A stretch of 64,000 nt of DNA from Pochonia chlamydosporia 170 (lineage: Eukaryota; Ascomycota; Sordariomycetes; Hypocreales; Clavicipitaceae): the NCBI RefSeq assembly GCF_001653235.2, contig NC_035794.1, forward strand, positions 992,001 to 1,056,000, in the 5' to 3' direction. Made by a program: the position numbers and the translations under genes. A model generated the notes under the pieces. It saw nothing but the letters and a program-made list of their open reading frames with translations. It was not told the origin of the DNA and did no database searches. Positions 9,626 through 20,787 of this stretch are shown piece after piece. Position 1 is the stretch's first letter. Every line of letters starts with the position of its first letter.

Positions 9626-11519
9626 TGTGTATGCAGGCCACATCCGTCTGATAATCTCGAGCATTGTTCAAGTATGGTTTCTTGATTCTCCTTACACTAA
9701 CTTACTCAGTTGAATAAATAATACGGAGTAACTTTAAATGCTTCGTATGCTTGGCTGTCTAACGTTTCTGTTAATATATATAATACGATCAATTCGAGCG
9801 CTTGGCACACTACTTCGGTTACCTAGTAAGACAGGGAATAAGTTATGCCTGTACGCTCGGCAGTTAAAGCATTTCGATAAAATATTAGAAGTAAATCACC
9901 AAGGAAATAATATGGGAGCCTATATTCTTCAATTTGGGCTCTGGATATGAGTGGTCTAGAGTGGCAATGCAGTACCTGCCGGTCTTTTGGTACCTACCGC
10001 GACACAAAACGAATCTATTAACTTGTAAAAGTGCGTATAGTCTGGGAGAATAGCCCATGCAGCCAATCCTGCGCCTAATCTGATCCCAAGGTGCATATGT
10101 AGCAACTGAGTCTAGTGCCAAACTTGCCCTACCTCCTCCGCCAATTAGTTTCCTCTGGTTACATTAGAGTTGTTCTCGTCAAGCACATGTTGAGGCTAAA
10201 CAATGACAGGCTAGAGAGTGGAAGTATCGAATTTCCCAATTGGGGAAACGATCTGTATCCACTCAGTCAGGTAAGCTCGGCAAGTTTAGGGGCTGCGCAA
10301 TGATGGTTTTCTGCGAATGGTCTCACGGTGGTGAGGGGGCTGGCCACCATCTTGGGTAATCATATTACGACGAAGGCGAACTGCCGGTACGAGGGATATT
10401 CTTGAAATGGAAATTTTACTTCATTCTCTGGGCCAGAGAGACAGTATCCATCAAGGCAACTGGGTTGCTTTACCGTATAGCTACAGTTACCGCGTAATTG
10501 CACGATGGTCCACCCCCGGATTGATCGGTTTAGCTCTTGGCATGCTGCGAAAGTGATTCCTATTACTGACATTTTGTTTACTAGTCTCACCTTGTCGTTC
10601 CAATTCTACCTCTTTCTGAGGGACGCCTTACCTTAATAGGAGAAAACCGAGCAGCCGTCGTGTGTATGATTCCTCAGAAACAAAACGGTCAGCGCAAGAT
10701 TGCGCACTGATAATGGATAATATAGACTCGGAATTGGACTTTGGAAAGATGCTTAGCCCGGGTTACAAGATGACAAAATGTGGTAAAAGTGAATTGGAGG
10801 TTTATCCTGGTTGAACAACAGACAGGGAGAGCAAGTAATCCAATATTGCAGCCTGAACAGGAAACCTGCACGTTGGTCAAGGATTAAAGGTAACCCTTAG
10901 CGTCAGCAATAAGGGTGTGAGCAAAAGAGAAGATAAAGACGCGAACAATAACCTGACAGCAATAATACTCGAGAACATTTAGAAGAACGTGGACAATGGA
11001 TTAGGGAGTGATAGACATGTGGAAATAGCACCCACGGTTGATTGAGGCACCTCGAGTATGTCATGAGAACAAGGAAATAGATATACTGGTATTACGTGAC
11101 TGGGGTATCGGTACCGTTGTCGTATGTCGTAGTTACTTCCAAAGTAACTGCCGGCTAAGGCGTAACGCCACGCTGAAACTAAAAATGGACACATGTTGGT
11201 TTTGTTGACAAAAAAAGAGGACGGCTGCTTTGACCCGTTTGGGTGCACCATGTCCATGTATGTTTTCTTGGTAAAGGTCCGTGTACGGAGTCGAACTGGT
11301 GTATTTTTGTAATAATAAATATAAATTTATATCAACCTGTGGATTATCTTAATACTAAGCCAAAGATAAACGGACAGATGAATAATGCCGACGCCGTGTT
11401 TGCAATGTTAGCAACACAGCAATAAATAGCAAACTCCTTCGTCTACCACGCTGTTAAGATGGCCACATAACTTCCCCTAAAGGCGAACATTCAACAATTT
11501 ACAACCTTATTCCTACACA

Positions 11520-11527
11520 TATAAAAG
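11520..11527 (+). promoter_or_regulatory. TATA box of the 10-Cys secreted gene
   Basis: TATAAAAG on the plus strand, only about 40 bases upstream of the ATG at 11563. This implies a very short 5' leader. Confidence 0.5.
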
Positions 11528-11562
11528 TTGACTCCCTGCGTTCACAGTCTCTTTGCTTCACA

Positions 11563-12155
11563 ATGCACCTTCCCAGCGTTATCCAGATCCTTGCTGCCAC
11601 AACCATATCTTTGGTTGCTGGCTCAGCAGCTGCATCTGTCGAAAACATCAATATAAAGGATATGTACATCGAAAAGGACTATTACATGAAAAGCATTGCC
11701 CCAGACACATTACAAAGAATTTCTGCCCTCCGAGCAACCCAGAAAAAGTGGACAAGCAGCCAAAATGTGGTTTTCGATCTAGCGGAGCAGATGGTTAAGA
11801 ACTACGAGATTGATAGGCTTCAAGAGCTCAGGAGCAAGTGTCACGCTGTCTTTGGTGATGATTGTGTTAATCTACTAGTGGGTCAGAAGACGGGCTCCGG
11901 GAAGCAGAAGCAGATGATTCCCGGAGGGAAACTCTTGCTTCCTGACTGTGAATGCAACTATTATGCCAGCTGGTGCTGGGTTGGGAAATGTGTATGGGTC
12001 GAAGGGACCTGCAACAAGAAGCCGAGTAAGTTTACCAAGTACTACCTAAGTTTTCTTGGATGCCGAACCCTCACAGCAGACTAACGGTTATATGATTTCT
12101 TGTAGGTGGATGTGGTGACCTGGGGTGGTTTTCCTGCAATGGCTTGTGCCCTTAG
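11563..12155 (+). CDS. Bipartite secreted protein: helical region plus C-terminal 8-Cys module
   Basis: Exons 11563-12025 and 12106-12155 encode 170 residues. A signal peptide covers about residues 1-24. The next hundred residues are charged and helix-prone with one cysteine pair (KC and DDC). The C-terminal 45 residues form a compact module with eight cysteines in DCEC, WCWVGKC, GTC, GC, SC and GLC. The intron falls inside this module; without splicing the last three cysteines are lost and a longer unrelated tail is read. The branch-like CTAAC at 12080 and the TGTAG acceptor support the splice. The architecture suggests a pro-region or carrier followed by a disulfide-rich peptide. No named domain is recognised. 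Confidence 0.8.
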
Positions 12156-12705
12156 ATTTGTTGTCTCGCCAGCCTCACGTGGGATGGTCAGGAGGATTGT
12201 GTTGATCAAGCAGTCTTATATCACCGAGCAACGGGAACTTGCCACGCCACTGAAAATGGCTAGATGGGTGATACTTGTGATACTTCCGTCTAATTTAAGC
12301 AGAGCTCCGGTAATAGATGCTCTACTGAGACCAGCAATTCCTAAAATTTCTAAGGCTATTGCAAGATATTTTGCGATTTAATTAGCCTATAGAGCTTCCA
12401 GTGTCAGGCACATTCACCACATTCACCAACGTGAAATGTTCCGCGTCATATAAACACCATATATACAGCTCTATTCACTCCAGTTACAATTCGGAAATAT
12501 TTACAGTGCCGAGAACCGGAACTCCTACAAGACCCCTTCTGCAATCTTGCCACGACGTGTTTCTCCAACCCGAACCAGTAGAGAAGGCCATACTGCCACC
12601 GCCCCAGGCCCAAAAAGCTCCCAAAGACCGCATGGTGACCTTGATATCAGCTTTGCTGATGCCAAAAGTTTGTGCGGTATTCAAAAAGTGCTGTGTGGTC
12701 GTAGC
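12156..12705. other. Convergent intergenic region
   Basis: About 550 bases between the 3' ends of two small secreted genes. ORFs here are short or overlap the minus-strand gene in other frames. Nothing else is supported. Confidence 0.5.
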
Positions 12706-12948
12706 TTAGGTCTTGCAGCAGCATCGCTTCGCAAACCAGCCACAGTCGGTCTTCGCCATGTGAGAGAACTTGTAGGGCTTGCAATAGTCCTCGCACTTGC
12801 CACTCCAAGCTCGACCACAGCCGCTTCTGTTCCAGCAAGAAGCGCGGGCTTCGAGGTCTGCCTCGCCCAAGCCATCGCGGGATTCCTGGGGTGGTGCTGC
12901 GATGACGCCAGCAATGGCGGTAGTAAGGAAGATGAGAGTGAACTTCAT
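12706..12948 (-). CDS. Small secreted 8-Cys defensin-like peptide
   Basis: A single 80-residue ORF. The signal peptide covers about residues 1-18, then a short acidic pro-segment ending in an arginine at 35, then a 45-residue mature region. Cysteines sit at 38, 44, 52, 56, 69, 76, 77 and 78. The CxxxC pair (52-56) and the terminal CCC containing CxC fit a CS-alpha-beta-like fold with four disulfides. The mature part is basic. It has the same cysteine number as domain 1 of the tandem gene 3.2 kb away, but the spacing differs and no GxC precedes the fifth cysteine. An antimicrobial or effector role is inference. Confidence 0.8.
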   Translation of the reverse strand: MKFTLIFLTTAIAGVIAAPPQESRDGLGEADLEARASCWNRSGCGRAWSGKCEDYCKPYKFSHMAKTDCGWFAKRCCCKT

Positions 12949-14542
12949 ATTGAGAGTTTGAGAAAGTTGGTTTGAACTTTTGGTTGTTTGAATAGATGAA
13001 GATTGTGTTGATGGTTGTTTGTGTTCTGTTTAAATCGGTGGGATGGTTGTCTTCTTTATACTTTTTGGATCGCACGGCTTGCCTTGCTCAACTGCTTGAG
13101 TTGCAAACATAGCTACATTTCAAACTTCTAATTTTGTAACCGGTTTCTAAAAATTCATACCTGATGTAGGTCTTACGGCTCTTTTGAGAATCACTTCTCG
13201 ATCCAGCATTTACAATAACACTAGTTTGAGAAGGAAGGAAAGCTGATAGGGCGAGAGTAGCTGCCGAGACATTTGCCAAGCAGTTGTTTACCCGATCCCC
13301 TCAACGTATCTAAGGCAGGTACGGCATACAAGGCTGACGAGGCGAGGAAAGTCCTTGTGTTTGGGTCTCTACTGTTCCACCTGCATGTCGCGTGCCTCTT
13401 TGCCAATTGTCTTCTCAATGGTCCAATTGGTGCATACCAGTCTTGGCCATGTCGAGTTAGTTCAGCTGCTGACATGGCAGGTTGTGAAGCTTTCAAAGCC
13501 TTGCCACCCAACTACCCCCTGAGTTATGATTACCATGGTCTGCAGCTGCAGTATCTAGCCTCATATGTAAGTTTATATTGTACACTGGGCGGTGAGATGA
13601 CTTGTTTCAGAGCTTAATGCTAAATTTATATCCAGCCGACCTGTTATTTCCGCCAAGGAACGCAACCCCACGCTATAAATAGCGATGCACCAGGCACCGC
13701 ACGCTGTGTTTCAATGATTGGATGCAAACACACATTGGTGGTGTAAATCATTGGTTCAGCTGTAAAGCTGAGCATCCACCACGCCTGAAATCGAGGTGAA
13801 GTGCAATCTTATGCGTTATGTAGGGCAGTGCACTTCCCGCTTGTCAGCCTTAAACTAACAAGGGGCAATCCAGCCTCCAAAGAGCGACGAGCCGAGAAAA
13901 AAGCGACCTTTATGAGTCAGTATGGACTTTTGGAGCTGAGAATATGGCTAGAGGTTAAAAGATGAAGGCATGAATATGTGAGGATGACAGTGGGGAAAAT
14001 TGCCGCGGCCGAGTTACGGATAGAACTTGCTGAATTACGGGAGAAAAGAGGACGGTATTTGCATGGTAACTTACTGGACATTGCGGCACTACCAGTTGAA
14101 CATCATGAGACATCAAATGCTAGAAGACAGAAAACGATATGGACACAAATCTCTCGCAGGGATGAGAAACGTTTCAGTAAGCCTCGCCCGCATTTGGTAA
14201 AGGCGGCAGGATCGTCACTTATGCTCTTTATTTTCCGGTGGCTGCATATGCTACATATCAATGTCAAAAATCGCCATTTCACATTAACACCAAGGCATAT
14301 TAAATAGTTCAGACCTCAGGATGGCAATTCCGGCCAGCCAACATCTTTCTAAATACGGCGTTATGGGCGGGGTATGACTCACCATGACCAGACCAGACAG
14401 ACTCTATTTAAGATTTGGTCTTTACTTGCAGTCCGACTTGTCTACGTCAGAAACGCGGAGATATCTGACATTTATTGCAATTGTGCAAATTCCATCGTGG
14501 TCGCTTCGTTTAACACCCCTAACTTATTTGCTGGGTGCAACG
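12949..14542. other. Intergenic region
   Basis: About 1.6 kb. The TATA box of the 8-Cys peptide gene lies at 13054-13060. ORFs at 13221-13617 (both strands) and 13978-14307 have no signal peptide, motif or splice-supported extension and are not called. Confidence 0.5.
13054..13060 (-). promoter_or_regulatory. TATA box of the 8-Cys peptide gene
   Basis: TATAAAG on the minus strand, about 110 bases upstream of the ATG at 12948. Confidence 0.5.
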
Positions 14543-15374
14543 ATGTCATCGGGTAAGTTAGCTGCCTATGTGAAACTTGGTGCGAACAACTCACTTGTTA
14601 CTTAATACTGAAACGCTCATTCCACATGCTCACCATCACAGAATAACGCATGTACTTATCTTTACACTTACACACTGCGTAGTCTCGGCAAACTCTCAGC
14701 CAACAGAGATTGGCAACAAGGACCTATCTATTCGGGACCTTCATTCCTCGGATCCAATTGTGCAATTCGTCGAATGGCTGGACTTGGCTAAAGCGACGGC
14801 GTTCAACTCCGACACAGACACTTGTACGCTCTCGACTGCAGAACTACCTTCTGGGAAAGTGTCGTCCCGGATTGTGCAACTCAAAGCTTTGTCAGACGCT
14901 GGCAACTTTATATTTTTCACGAATTTGGAGACTAGCCGGAAATCTCGAGACTTGGCGACGAATTCACATGTAGCACTGGTCTTCTATTGGGGCCAGACTC
15001 AAAGACAGGTACGAATTGAGGGCGTCGCCAAGAGCTGTAGCGAGGAGGAACGGCAGCAGTACTTCAAACTCACGACCAGACGAAGTCGACTTGCATCCTG
15101 GGCTAGTCCTCAGAGCCAAGTTTTAGGAAGGTCGGACCAAGGCGATGATGGGCGGGCTCAGTTAGATCAATGGGCGGATGATACTGAGAAGAAATTTGAG
15201 AGTGTGACAGATGTTCCCATGCCTCCTTCGTGGGGTGTGTTGCAGGTTGTCCCGATGAGCATTGAATTTTGGCAGAGTCGCAGCAATAGACTTCGCGACA
15301 GGTTTCTATATACGCGAGAGGACAAGGCAGATGGCAACGAGGGCGCGTGGTCGATAATGAGGCTTAGTCCATGA
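14543..15374 (+). CDS. Pyridoxamine 5'-phosphate oxidase (PDX3-type)
   Basis: Exons 14543-14552 and 14683-15374 give 233 residues, the usual length. The first exon is only 10 bases (Met-Ser-Ser plus one base). This start is preferred because it splices in phase through GTAAGT to a TAG acceptor and yields an N-terminus without the unlikely sequence read from the intron. Family motifs run in order: SSRIVQLK, FFTNLETSRKSRDL, RQVRIEG, a WASPQSQ block, IEFWQSRSNRLRDR and the C-terminal RLSP. The enzyme oxidises pyridoxine or pyridoxamine phosphate to pyridoxal phosphate with FMN, in the cytosol. The gene sits inside the secreted-peptide island without obvious link to it. Confidence 0.93.
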
Positions 15375-16000
15375 GATCTCCGGGGATATTTACCTGGCGG
15401 AACCTGGTGGATTCTAACAGTTCAATGATTATCAACGTAGTTTCGCGGCAAGCATACATTCTCATGCAACCGGCACTTCCTCACCTCCACATTCAATATT
15501 TGTCGTGGTCCACGTGGTGTAACTTTTCGGTCCTCAGTTTCGTGGGGAGATTTCGCCCCCGCGTCTGCTGGACTCTGAATGCTTGACTCAATCTTTGCCA
15601 TTTCGGTCACGTTTCTGGCCTTGAATGAACTATTATTGGATGAATGGCAAGACTAGATGGACCACTATCAAGCGGATGCTGTTTGTAACTCAGAATTTAC
15701 CCCGCGGACCCGTAATAGCGCCTCTTATCCATCTCGGACCGTGAACTTAGACTTTGTCGGCCCGACATGCGGACTCGCCGCCACCAAGTTTACCGCCGTG
15801 TTGCCAGTCTCATGAGACATAAAAGCTCTGTTGTAGTCCAATAATTGAATTAAACATTACTCTCCGTGTGGTACCCCATGGAGTTGCTATACGTCGACGT
15901 CTGCACACTACCATAAAACCCCCGATCTGGTCACCCTGCCTGCTCGCGTTGCAATAATTGCTTAACCTCAATCTCCGCACCAAGGACAAACCAGACCAAA
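15375..16000. other. Intergenic region (promoter of GH32 gene)
   Basis: About 630 bases between two plus-strand genes. No coding exon is supported. Confidence 0.5.
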
Positions 16001-17719
16001 ATGGCATTCTCTCGATATAGACCAGTTTCCCACTTCATCGCGCCGCACTCATGGTCCAATGATCCCTGTGGCGCAGTATACGTCCCAGAGTCCCAGGAAT
16101 ATCTCCTCTGTTACCAATGGAACCCTGGCACCAGCGAGGGAGGCAACTGTGCTTGGGGCATGGCAAAGAGTAAAGATCTCGTTACGTGGGAAGATTGTAT
16201 GCCCGCAATTTGGAATGGGACAACACATGACTCTCTCGGTGTGTTCTCAGGATCTATCGTTTCAAGATTAGTCGCAGGGCGGCGGGTGTTGTACCTGTTC
16301 TACACCAGTGTCTCTGCTGTGCCAATCCACTGGTCCAAGCCGTACATTGAGGGATGCGAAACACAATCAGTCGCTATTTCAACGGATCTGGGACGAACTT
16401 GGGTTAAAGACGAGAACAATCCCTTATCAATATCCGCTCCCTTGGGGACTGCGACGACAGGATGGCGAGATCCATTTGTGACTCAATCTGCATCGATGTC
16501 CCGGCTTCTCAATATCAACCTAGAAACCAATTACATGATGATTTCATCGGGAAAAAGGGGCCATGGACCTCAACTTCATTTATACAAGGCGCAGGATCTA
16601 ACCTCCAACCCATGGAAATACGTGTCAACGGTACTAGATGTCGAACTACGCAGTCCAATCTCGTTGCGGAGTGATTTGACATGGGGCGTCAACTTCGAAT
16701 GCGCCAGTTTCTTCACGATTGACAACACAGACTACATACTCATTGGGGTTGAAGATACTGAAGAAAGCCCGAGGCACTGCGGTCGTTCTTTGATGTGGAT
16801 GTCAGGTAATTTTGTGCTGGATGACCATAACCTGCCGACCTTCCGCATCAAAGGCCATGGCTTCCTCGATAATGGTGTTTTGTACGCTGCACATGTCTTC
16901 AGAGACGCAGAAAATCGATTAATACAACTGGGCTGGGCTGATGAGACTGCCAAGAACAAGGTTGTCCAAGAACAAGGCTGGGCGGGTTTTCTGGGCCATC
17001 CACGACAACTCTTCGAAGTAGTACGGCCGCTTGATGATTCTGCGGAATTATGGCCAGAATGGAACATTGATAGAGCATCGGGTGCAATGACGACTCTCGG
17101 TATTCGGCCAGCACCACAAGTCAAAACTCTCCGAAACCTCTCATTATCAGGGTTGTCTTCCCTCCAGGCTTTCAAAGGCATTCAGTCACAGAATTACGAA
17201 ATACAAGCAAACTTTTCCAAGCTGCAAGGCGAAGAAAAGTTTGTCTTCAACGTCCTCCAGTCACCCGACTCTACGGAGCTCACGCAGCTCATTTTTGACC
17301 TAAAGCAACACCAAATCATCGTTGATCGCTCGAAATCGTCTTTGAAGCACTTGGGTGCAACTAACACTGACGCTGGAGATCTGAGACTGCTTCCAGGAGA
17401 AGACCTTGTAATCAGGATATTTGTTGACGTGTCCGTGGTGGAAATTTATGCAAACGACAGATTTGCACTCACATCCCGGGTGTATCCGTCGTTGGAGACG
17501 TCGACAACTGTATCATATGATTTTGGCGATTTTGATGAACAGAATGTGGAATTTGACTGTTGGCAGGATTTGAGGAATGCTTGGCCAGCCAGGGAATGCG
17601 ACGACGATCTGTTACGAGAATTGCACCCACTGCGCCGCAAGGTAGAGTGGGAATGTCCAGACAAAGGCAATCTCGTTACAGTTGGTGAAATGCCGGTAGA
17701 GATGGCGGCTGCCTCTTAG
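16001..17719 (+). CDS. Glycoside hydrolase family 32 (beta-fructofuranosidase/inulinase type)
   Basis: An intronless ORF of 572 residues. The GH32 catalytic triad is visible: the nucleophile Asp21 in WSNDPCG, Asp157 in WRDPFV and Glu233 in NFECASF. The N-terminal five-bladed propeller and the C-terminal beta-sandwich (about 380-530, ending in DVSVVEIYAND) are both present. The usual WMNDPNG motif is changed to WSNDPCG, with Cys after the proline. There is no signal peptide: the protein starts MAFSRYRPVSHF and reaches the active site within 21 residues. An intracellular enzyme acting on imported sucrose or short fructans is likely. Invertase, inulinase and levanase cannot be told apart here. 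Confidence 0.93.
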   Translation: MAFSRYRPVSHFIAPHSWSNDPCGAVYVPESQEYLLCYQWNPGTSEGGNCAWGMAKSKDLVTWEDCMPAIWNGTTHDSLGVFSGSIVSRLVAGRRVLYLFYTSVSAVPIHWSKPYIEGCETQSVAISTDLGRTWVKDENNPLSISAPLGTATTGWRDPFVTQSASMSRLLNINLETNYMMISSGKRGHGPQLHLYKAQDLTSNPWKYVSTVLDVELRSPISLRSDLTWGVNFECASFFTIDNTDYILIGVEDTEESPRHCGRSLMWMSGNFVLDDHNLPTFRIKGHGFLDNGVLYAAHVFRDAENRLIQLGWADETAKNKVVQEQGWAGFLGHPRQLFEVVRPLDDSAELWPEWNIDRASGAMTTLGIRPAPQVKTLRNLSLSGLSSLQAFKGIQSQNYEIQANFSKLQGEEKFVFNVLQSPDSTELTQLIFDLKQHQIIVDRSKSSLKHLGATNTDAGDLRLLPGEDLVIRIFVDVSVVEIYANDRFALTSRVYPSLETSTTVSYDFGDFDEQNVEFDCWQDLRNAWPARECDDDLLRELHPLRRKVEWECPDKGNLVTVGEMPVEMAAAS

Positions 17720-18092
17720 ACGCTGCGAGATTAATTCTGCTTAATGAATTATGACGCTGTTTTATATACAATACACGGAACGCATTCTCAGTGATCTTGA
17801 TTCATTTGGTAGCTACAAACTACGGCTTCCCAGTACTCCAATGCATCCTGTCACTCCCTTCATATACACGACGTTGCAGAAATCTCGCCCAGAAGCTCAC
17901 GAAGCATCCGACATCAAGCAACCAAGGTTCGCAAGTGAAAAGACACCACCAGCAGCTCCATTTACCAAGCTAGCAGCAGACGACCCAATGCCTACCAATG
18001 TAGAGCACAAACCGGAGAAGCTATCATCACTACACAAATAGTTAGCAGGGTGCACTTACAAACTATGAGGAACAGCAAACTCAACGAGAAAC
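17720..18092. other. Convergent intergenic region
   Basis: About 370 bases. A 96-codon plus-strand ORF at 17751-18041 shows no motif and is probably chance. Confidence 0.5.
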
Positions 18093-18635
18093 TTACACAT
18101 GGGGCGTGGCAGTAATGTGAATAAAGTCCTTCAGACCACCATCCTTATCCCGAACCTGGAGGTTAATCTGCTCAGGACCAGTCCACTGATCAATCTTGTT
18201 TGGCTTCTCTCCTGTGGAACAGATGTTGCCTCCACATGAAGGAGCAGCCGTCCAGCTAGTATGATCGACCTTGGAGGCTTTTCCAATAACAGCCTTCATA
18301 GCCTCCACGAGACCGTTCTTGGCCCAAACTTCAAACTGGGCATCTGTGATGCTGATTTTGACTTTACCCTTCTCAAATGGGTTGTTTCCATTCTTATTCT
18401 TCCATCCCGAGTCGACCTCAAAGTCGGCGTCGCACGTGCCGTCAGCGTGACAGTGGTCGAGAAGCTTTTGAATCACGTCGGATGGATTGGCTGTGCCCCA
18501 TTTTACGGTTTTGTCCGATACGTTGATGTCCATGTTTCCGCCTTTGGGGTTCTTCCATCCGTCTCTTGGGAAGATGGGGCCGCCCAGGGCAAGCGTGGCT
18601 GCGAGGGCGATGGAGGTGATGGTTTTGATGTACAT
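18093..18635 (-). CDS. Secreted protein of unknown function, 180 residues
   Basis: A single ORF with a signal peptide (about residues 1-19, ending LALGG) and a hydrophilic mature domain. It has four cysteines (HCHADGTC and, later, PSC and NIC), enough for two disulfides. Two GWKN segments (about 26-29 and 77-80) hint at an internal repeat. The stop codon lies inside a possible donor (GTGTAAGT), so the real C-terminus could be made by splicing a few codons downstream. No named domain is recognised. A TATA box at 18782-18791 supports an active gene. Confidence 0.75.
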   Translation of the reverse strand: MYIKTITSIALAATLALGGPIFPRDGWKNPKGGNMDINVSDKTVKWGTANPSDVIQKLLDHCHADGTCDADFEVDSGWKNKNGNNPFEKGKVKISITDAQFEVWAKNGLVEAMKAVIGKASKVDHTSWTAAPSCGGNICSTGEKPNKIDQWTGPEQINLQVRDKDGGLKDFIHITATPHV

Positions 18636-20787
18636 GGTGAATAAATCTTTAGAGGCAAGTATAAATGAGGTTTAGGTGTTGCTGAACTGCGGAGCGTTGT
18701 GATGCTTGTTGAGTGTGAGGGATGCTGGTTGTAATGTGGGCTGAGATGAGAATTGGCGGATATGATGCGAGACTCAACTGGCCTTTATATAGATGATTTA
18801 ATTAAAAGATTTGACTCTTTTGCATCATGACATGACGCCGTCAGTTTCTATTTCCTTTCCGGGCCCAAACATTCATCACCATCCCCAGATCGCGTAGGAG
18901 CTGATTCCTCGTTCCTTTGACGTGAAGCATCAGCACTAGTGTAACCGAAACCCCGGATTTTACAGGGTCTGCCCATCATGAACGTCGGTGGCGTTCAATG
19001 TTTCCGGCGTGTTCCCGCGTCCCTGGCGCTTCAGTCGCTAAGTTTAGACTCTAGCTGTCTTGTTTTCTTGTGGGTTTGGTTTACGGTTGACTCTGGCTGG
19101 CAAAGCGTAAGCGATTTCGTTGTTATTGCAATTTCTTAAGAATGATGTATTGTAACATACTTAGATGGACCTAAGTTGAGATGTTTCATTCATCGCAAGA
19201 GTACAGACATAGGCAGCTACTTGCATAAGTTAAGACCTAAACCTTTGCATGGCCGTAACTTCGTTCAACATGCATTGATGGAGCTGCCGACGCAATTCGA
19301 GAAACAAGCATACTCAGCTGTTACTGACTGCATCTAAATCATCAAATATGGCCCCATCAACCTCGCGGCTATTTTGACAGTACTCGCGCCTCCGCGGAGT
19401 GGCGCGGCTCAACCCTGGCTCAAGATCAACATCACCACGGCCCATGACGTAGTCACAGCCTTCCTTTGCCCTACAGTCCAATCCAAGCAAACACATTACT
19501 GCCAAAAAAAAATCCTCCGATGCTGATCTCAATTCTTTTTCTACGCTGACCACCATTTGGACGGTATTGCTGTTTCAGGCATCCCGCAGGCACACTGAGC
19601 TTCCTGCCACTACAGATCATATCTAATCCAAGCAGAGCGTTTAATCAACTGCATCTAACAAGTAAAAGTGAAGTCGTACAAGTTGCCGTAGTCCGAAGTA
19701 AAAATGACGATCAGTAAGACAATACTATCTGCCAGAGTAGCAAAGGGGGTTCCCTCAGATCCGTTGTTGGTGCAGCAGCGCTGTCGGAACCTTAACTGAG
19801 AAGGTTGACAGCGTAGATGAGCATTGATTCACTTTAATTAACCTTTAAGCAAGATTAAACTCCTTTTATTGCTATACTTTACTATCTATGTGGGATGTTA
19901 TGGTATCAACTGCTATGAGTGAAGCCTGTGGATGCTGTTGAGTCTTGATGGCGAATTTGGACTGAAATGCTCCATGTCTGGAATTCTCAGCGTCTCTGGG
20001 TCTGGAAATGGGGCATTTGCAAGGGTAGAATCCCCCATGACATATCAGTGACGAAATGTCGTTTGTGCTGTGGTAACTCAGGGTGAGTAAACTTGGAGCG
20101 ACATCCGAGCATCCCAATGGACCTCCGACAACCGAACCAGGTCTACTGGAGAACATTTCTTGAAGAAGGCTTCTTGAACTTACAAAATTTATTACGAAAT
20201 GAACTGATAATAAAAACGAGGGCAAGTCTGCATAGTTAGAAAATTCTGTTGATACTTTGACCAGGAAGACAAGTGCTCGTACAAAGCAACGTCGAGTTAG
20301 ATACATGGACATTTGTCCACATTACGTCTAGCCTTCAATGGACACCATGCCTATTTATAACTCTGGAGTCACGCTAGGCATCAAAATGTAACATTTGAGG
20401 AACGTAGAAGCAGCTGTGAAATATGAACAGACACAAAGACTCGAAAGTCGCTGCTTTATCTTCTACGACACGAAATGCTAAATGGCGACCATGCCCAAAA
20501 ACGGACAAATTAACCGACTAGCAGCTCTTTGAATAACAACTTCATCTCCCCATTCATTTAAATGTTTTCCGATACACTATTCCCATAGGTCAAATTTGAA
20601 GGGGCGATTTCTGTTCTTTTGACATTACAGCCGAAGCATCAACAGCCACAACGGCTGGCCAGGACTAATTCAATCAATGTTCCACCTTCAGCAGAGATTC
20701 AGGAAACAACCCATCAAAAGATTGGTTGTCCGAACAGGCGATGACCATATCCGTCTAGCCCACACGAGCCCTACACAGCGTCACAGC
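18636..20787. other. Gene-poor intergenic region
   Basis: About 2.15 kb. Minus-strand ORFs at 19314-19556 and 19872-20312 lack signal peptides, motifs and splice-supported neighbours. I see no repeat or RNA gene. Confidence 0.5.
18782..18791 (-). promoter_or_regulatory. TATA box of the 18093-18635 gene
   Basis: TATATAAAGG on the minus strand, about 150 bases upstream of the ATG. Confidence 0.5.

Larger units (their letters stand above)
9501..11562. other. Gene-poor intergenic region
   Basis: About 2.06 kb. It holds the TATA box of the defensin-like gene at one end and that of the 11563 gene at the other. Short ORFs (for example 9738-9950 and 10979-11257) have no signal peptide, no family resemblance and atypical composition, so none is called. 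Confidence 0.5.

Noticed and set aside
13978..14307. 109-codon plus-strand ORF
   Set aside because: No signal peptide, no family motif and no splice-supported extension; composition looks random.
17751..18041. 96-codon ORF downstream of the GH32 gene
   Set aside because: Starts 32 bases after the GH32 stop, has no motif and lies in the convergent spacer; probably chance.
19314..20312. Minus-strand ORFs of 80 and 146 codons
   Set aside because: Some cysteines but no signal peptide and no conserved pattern; not enough to call a gene.
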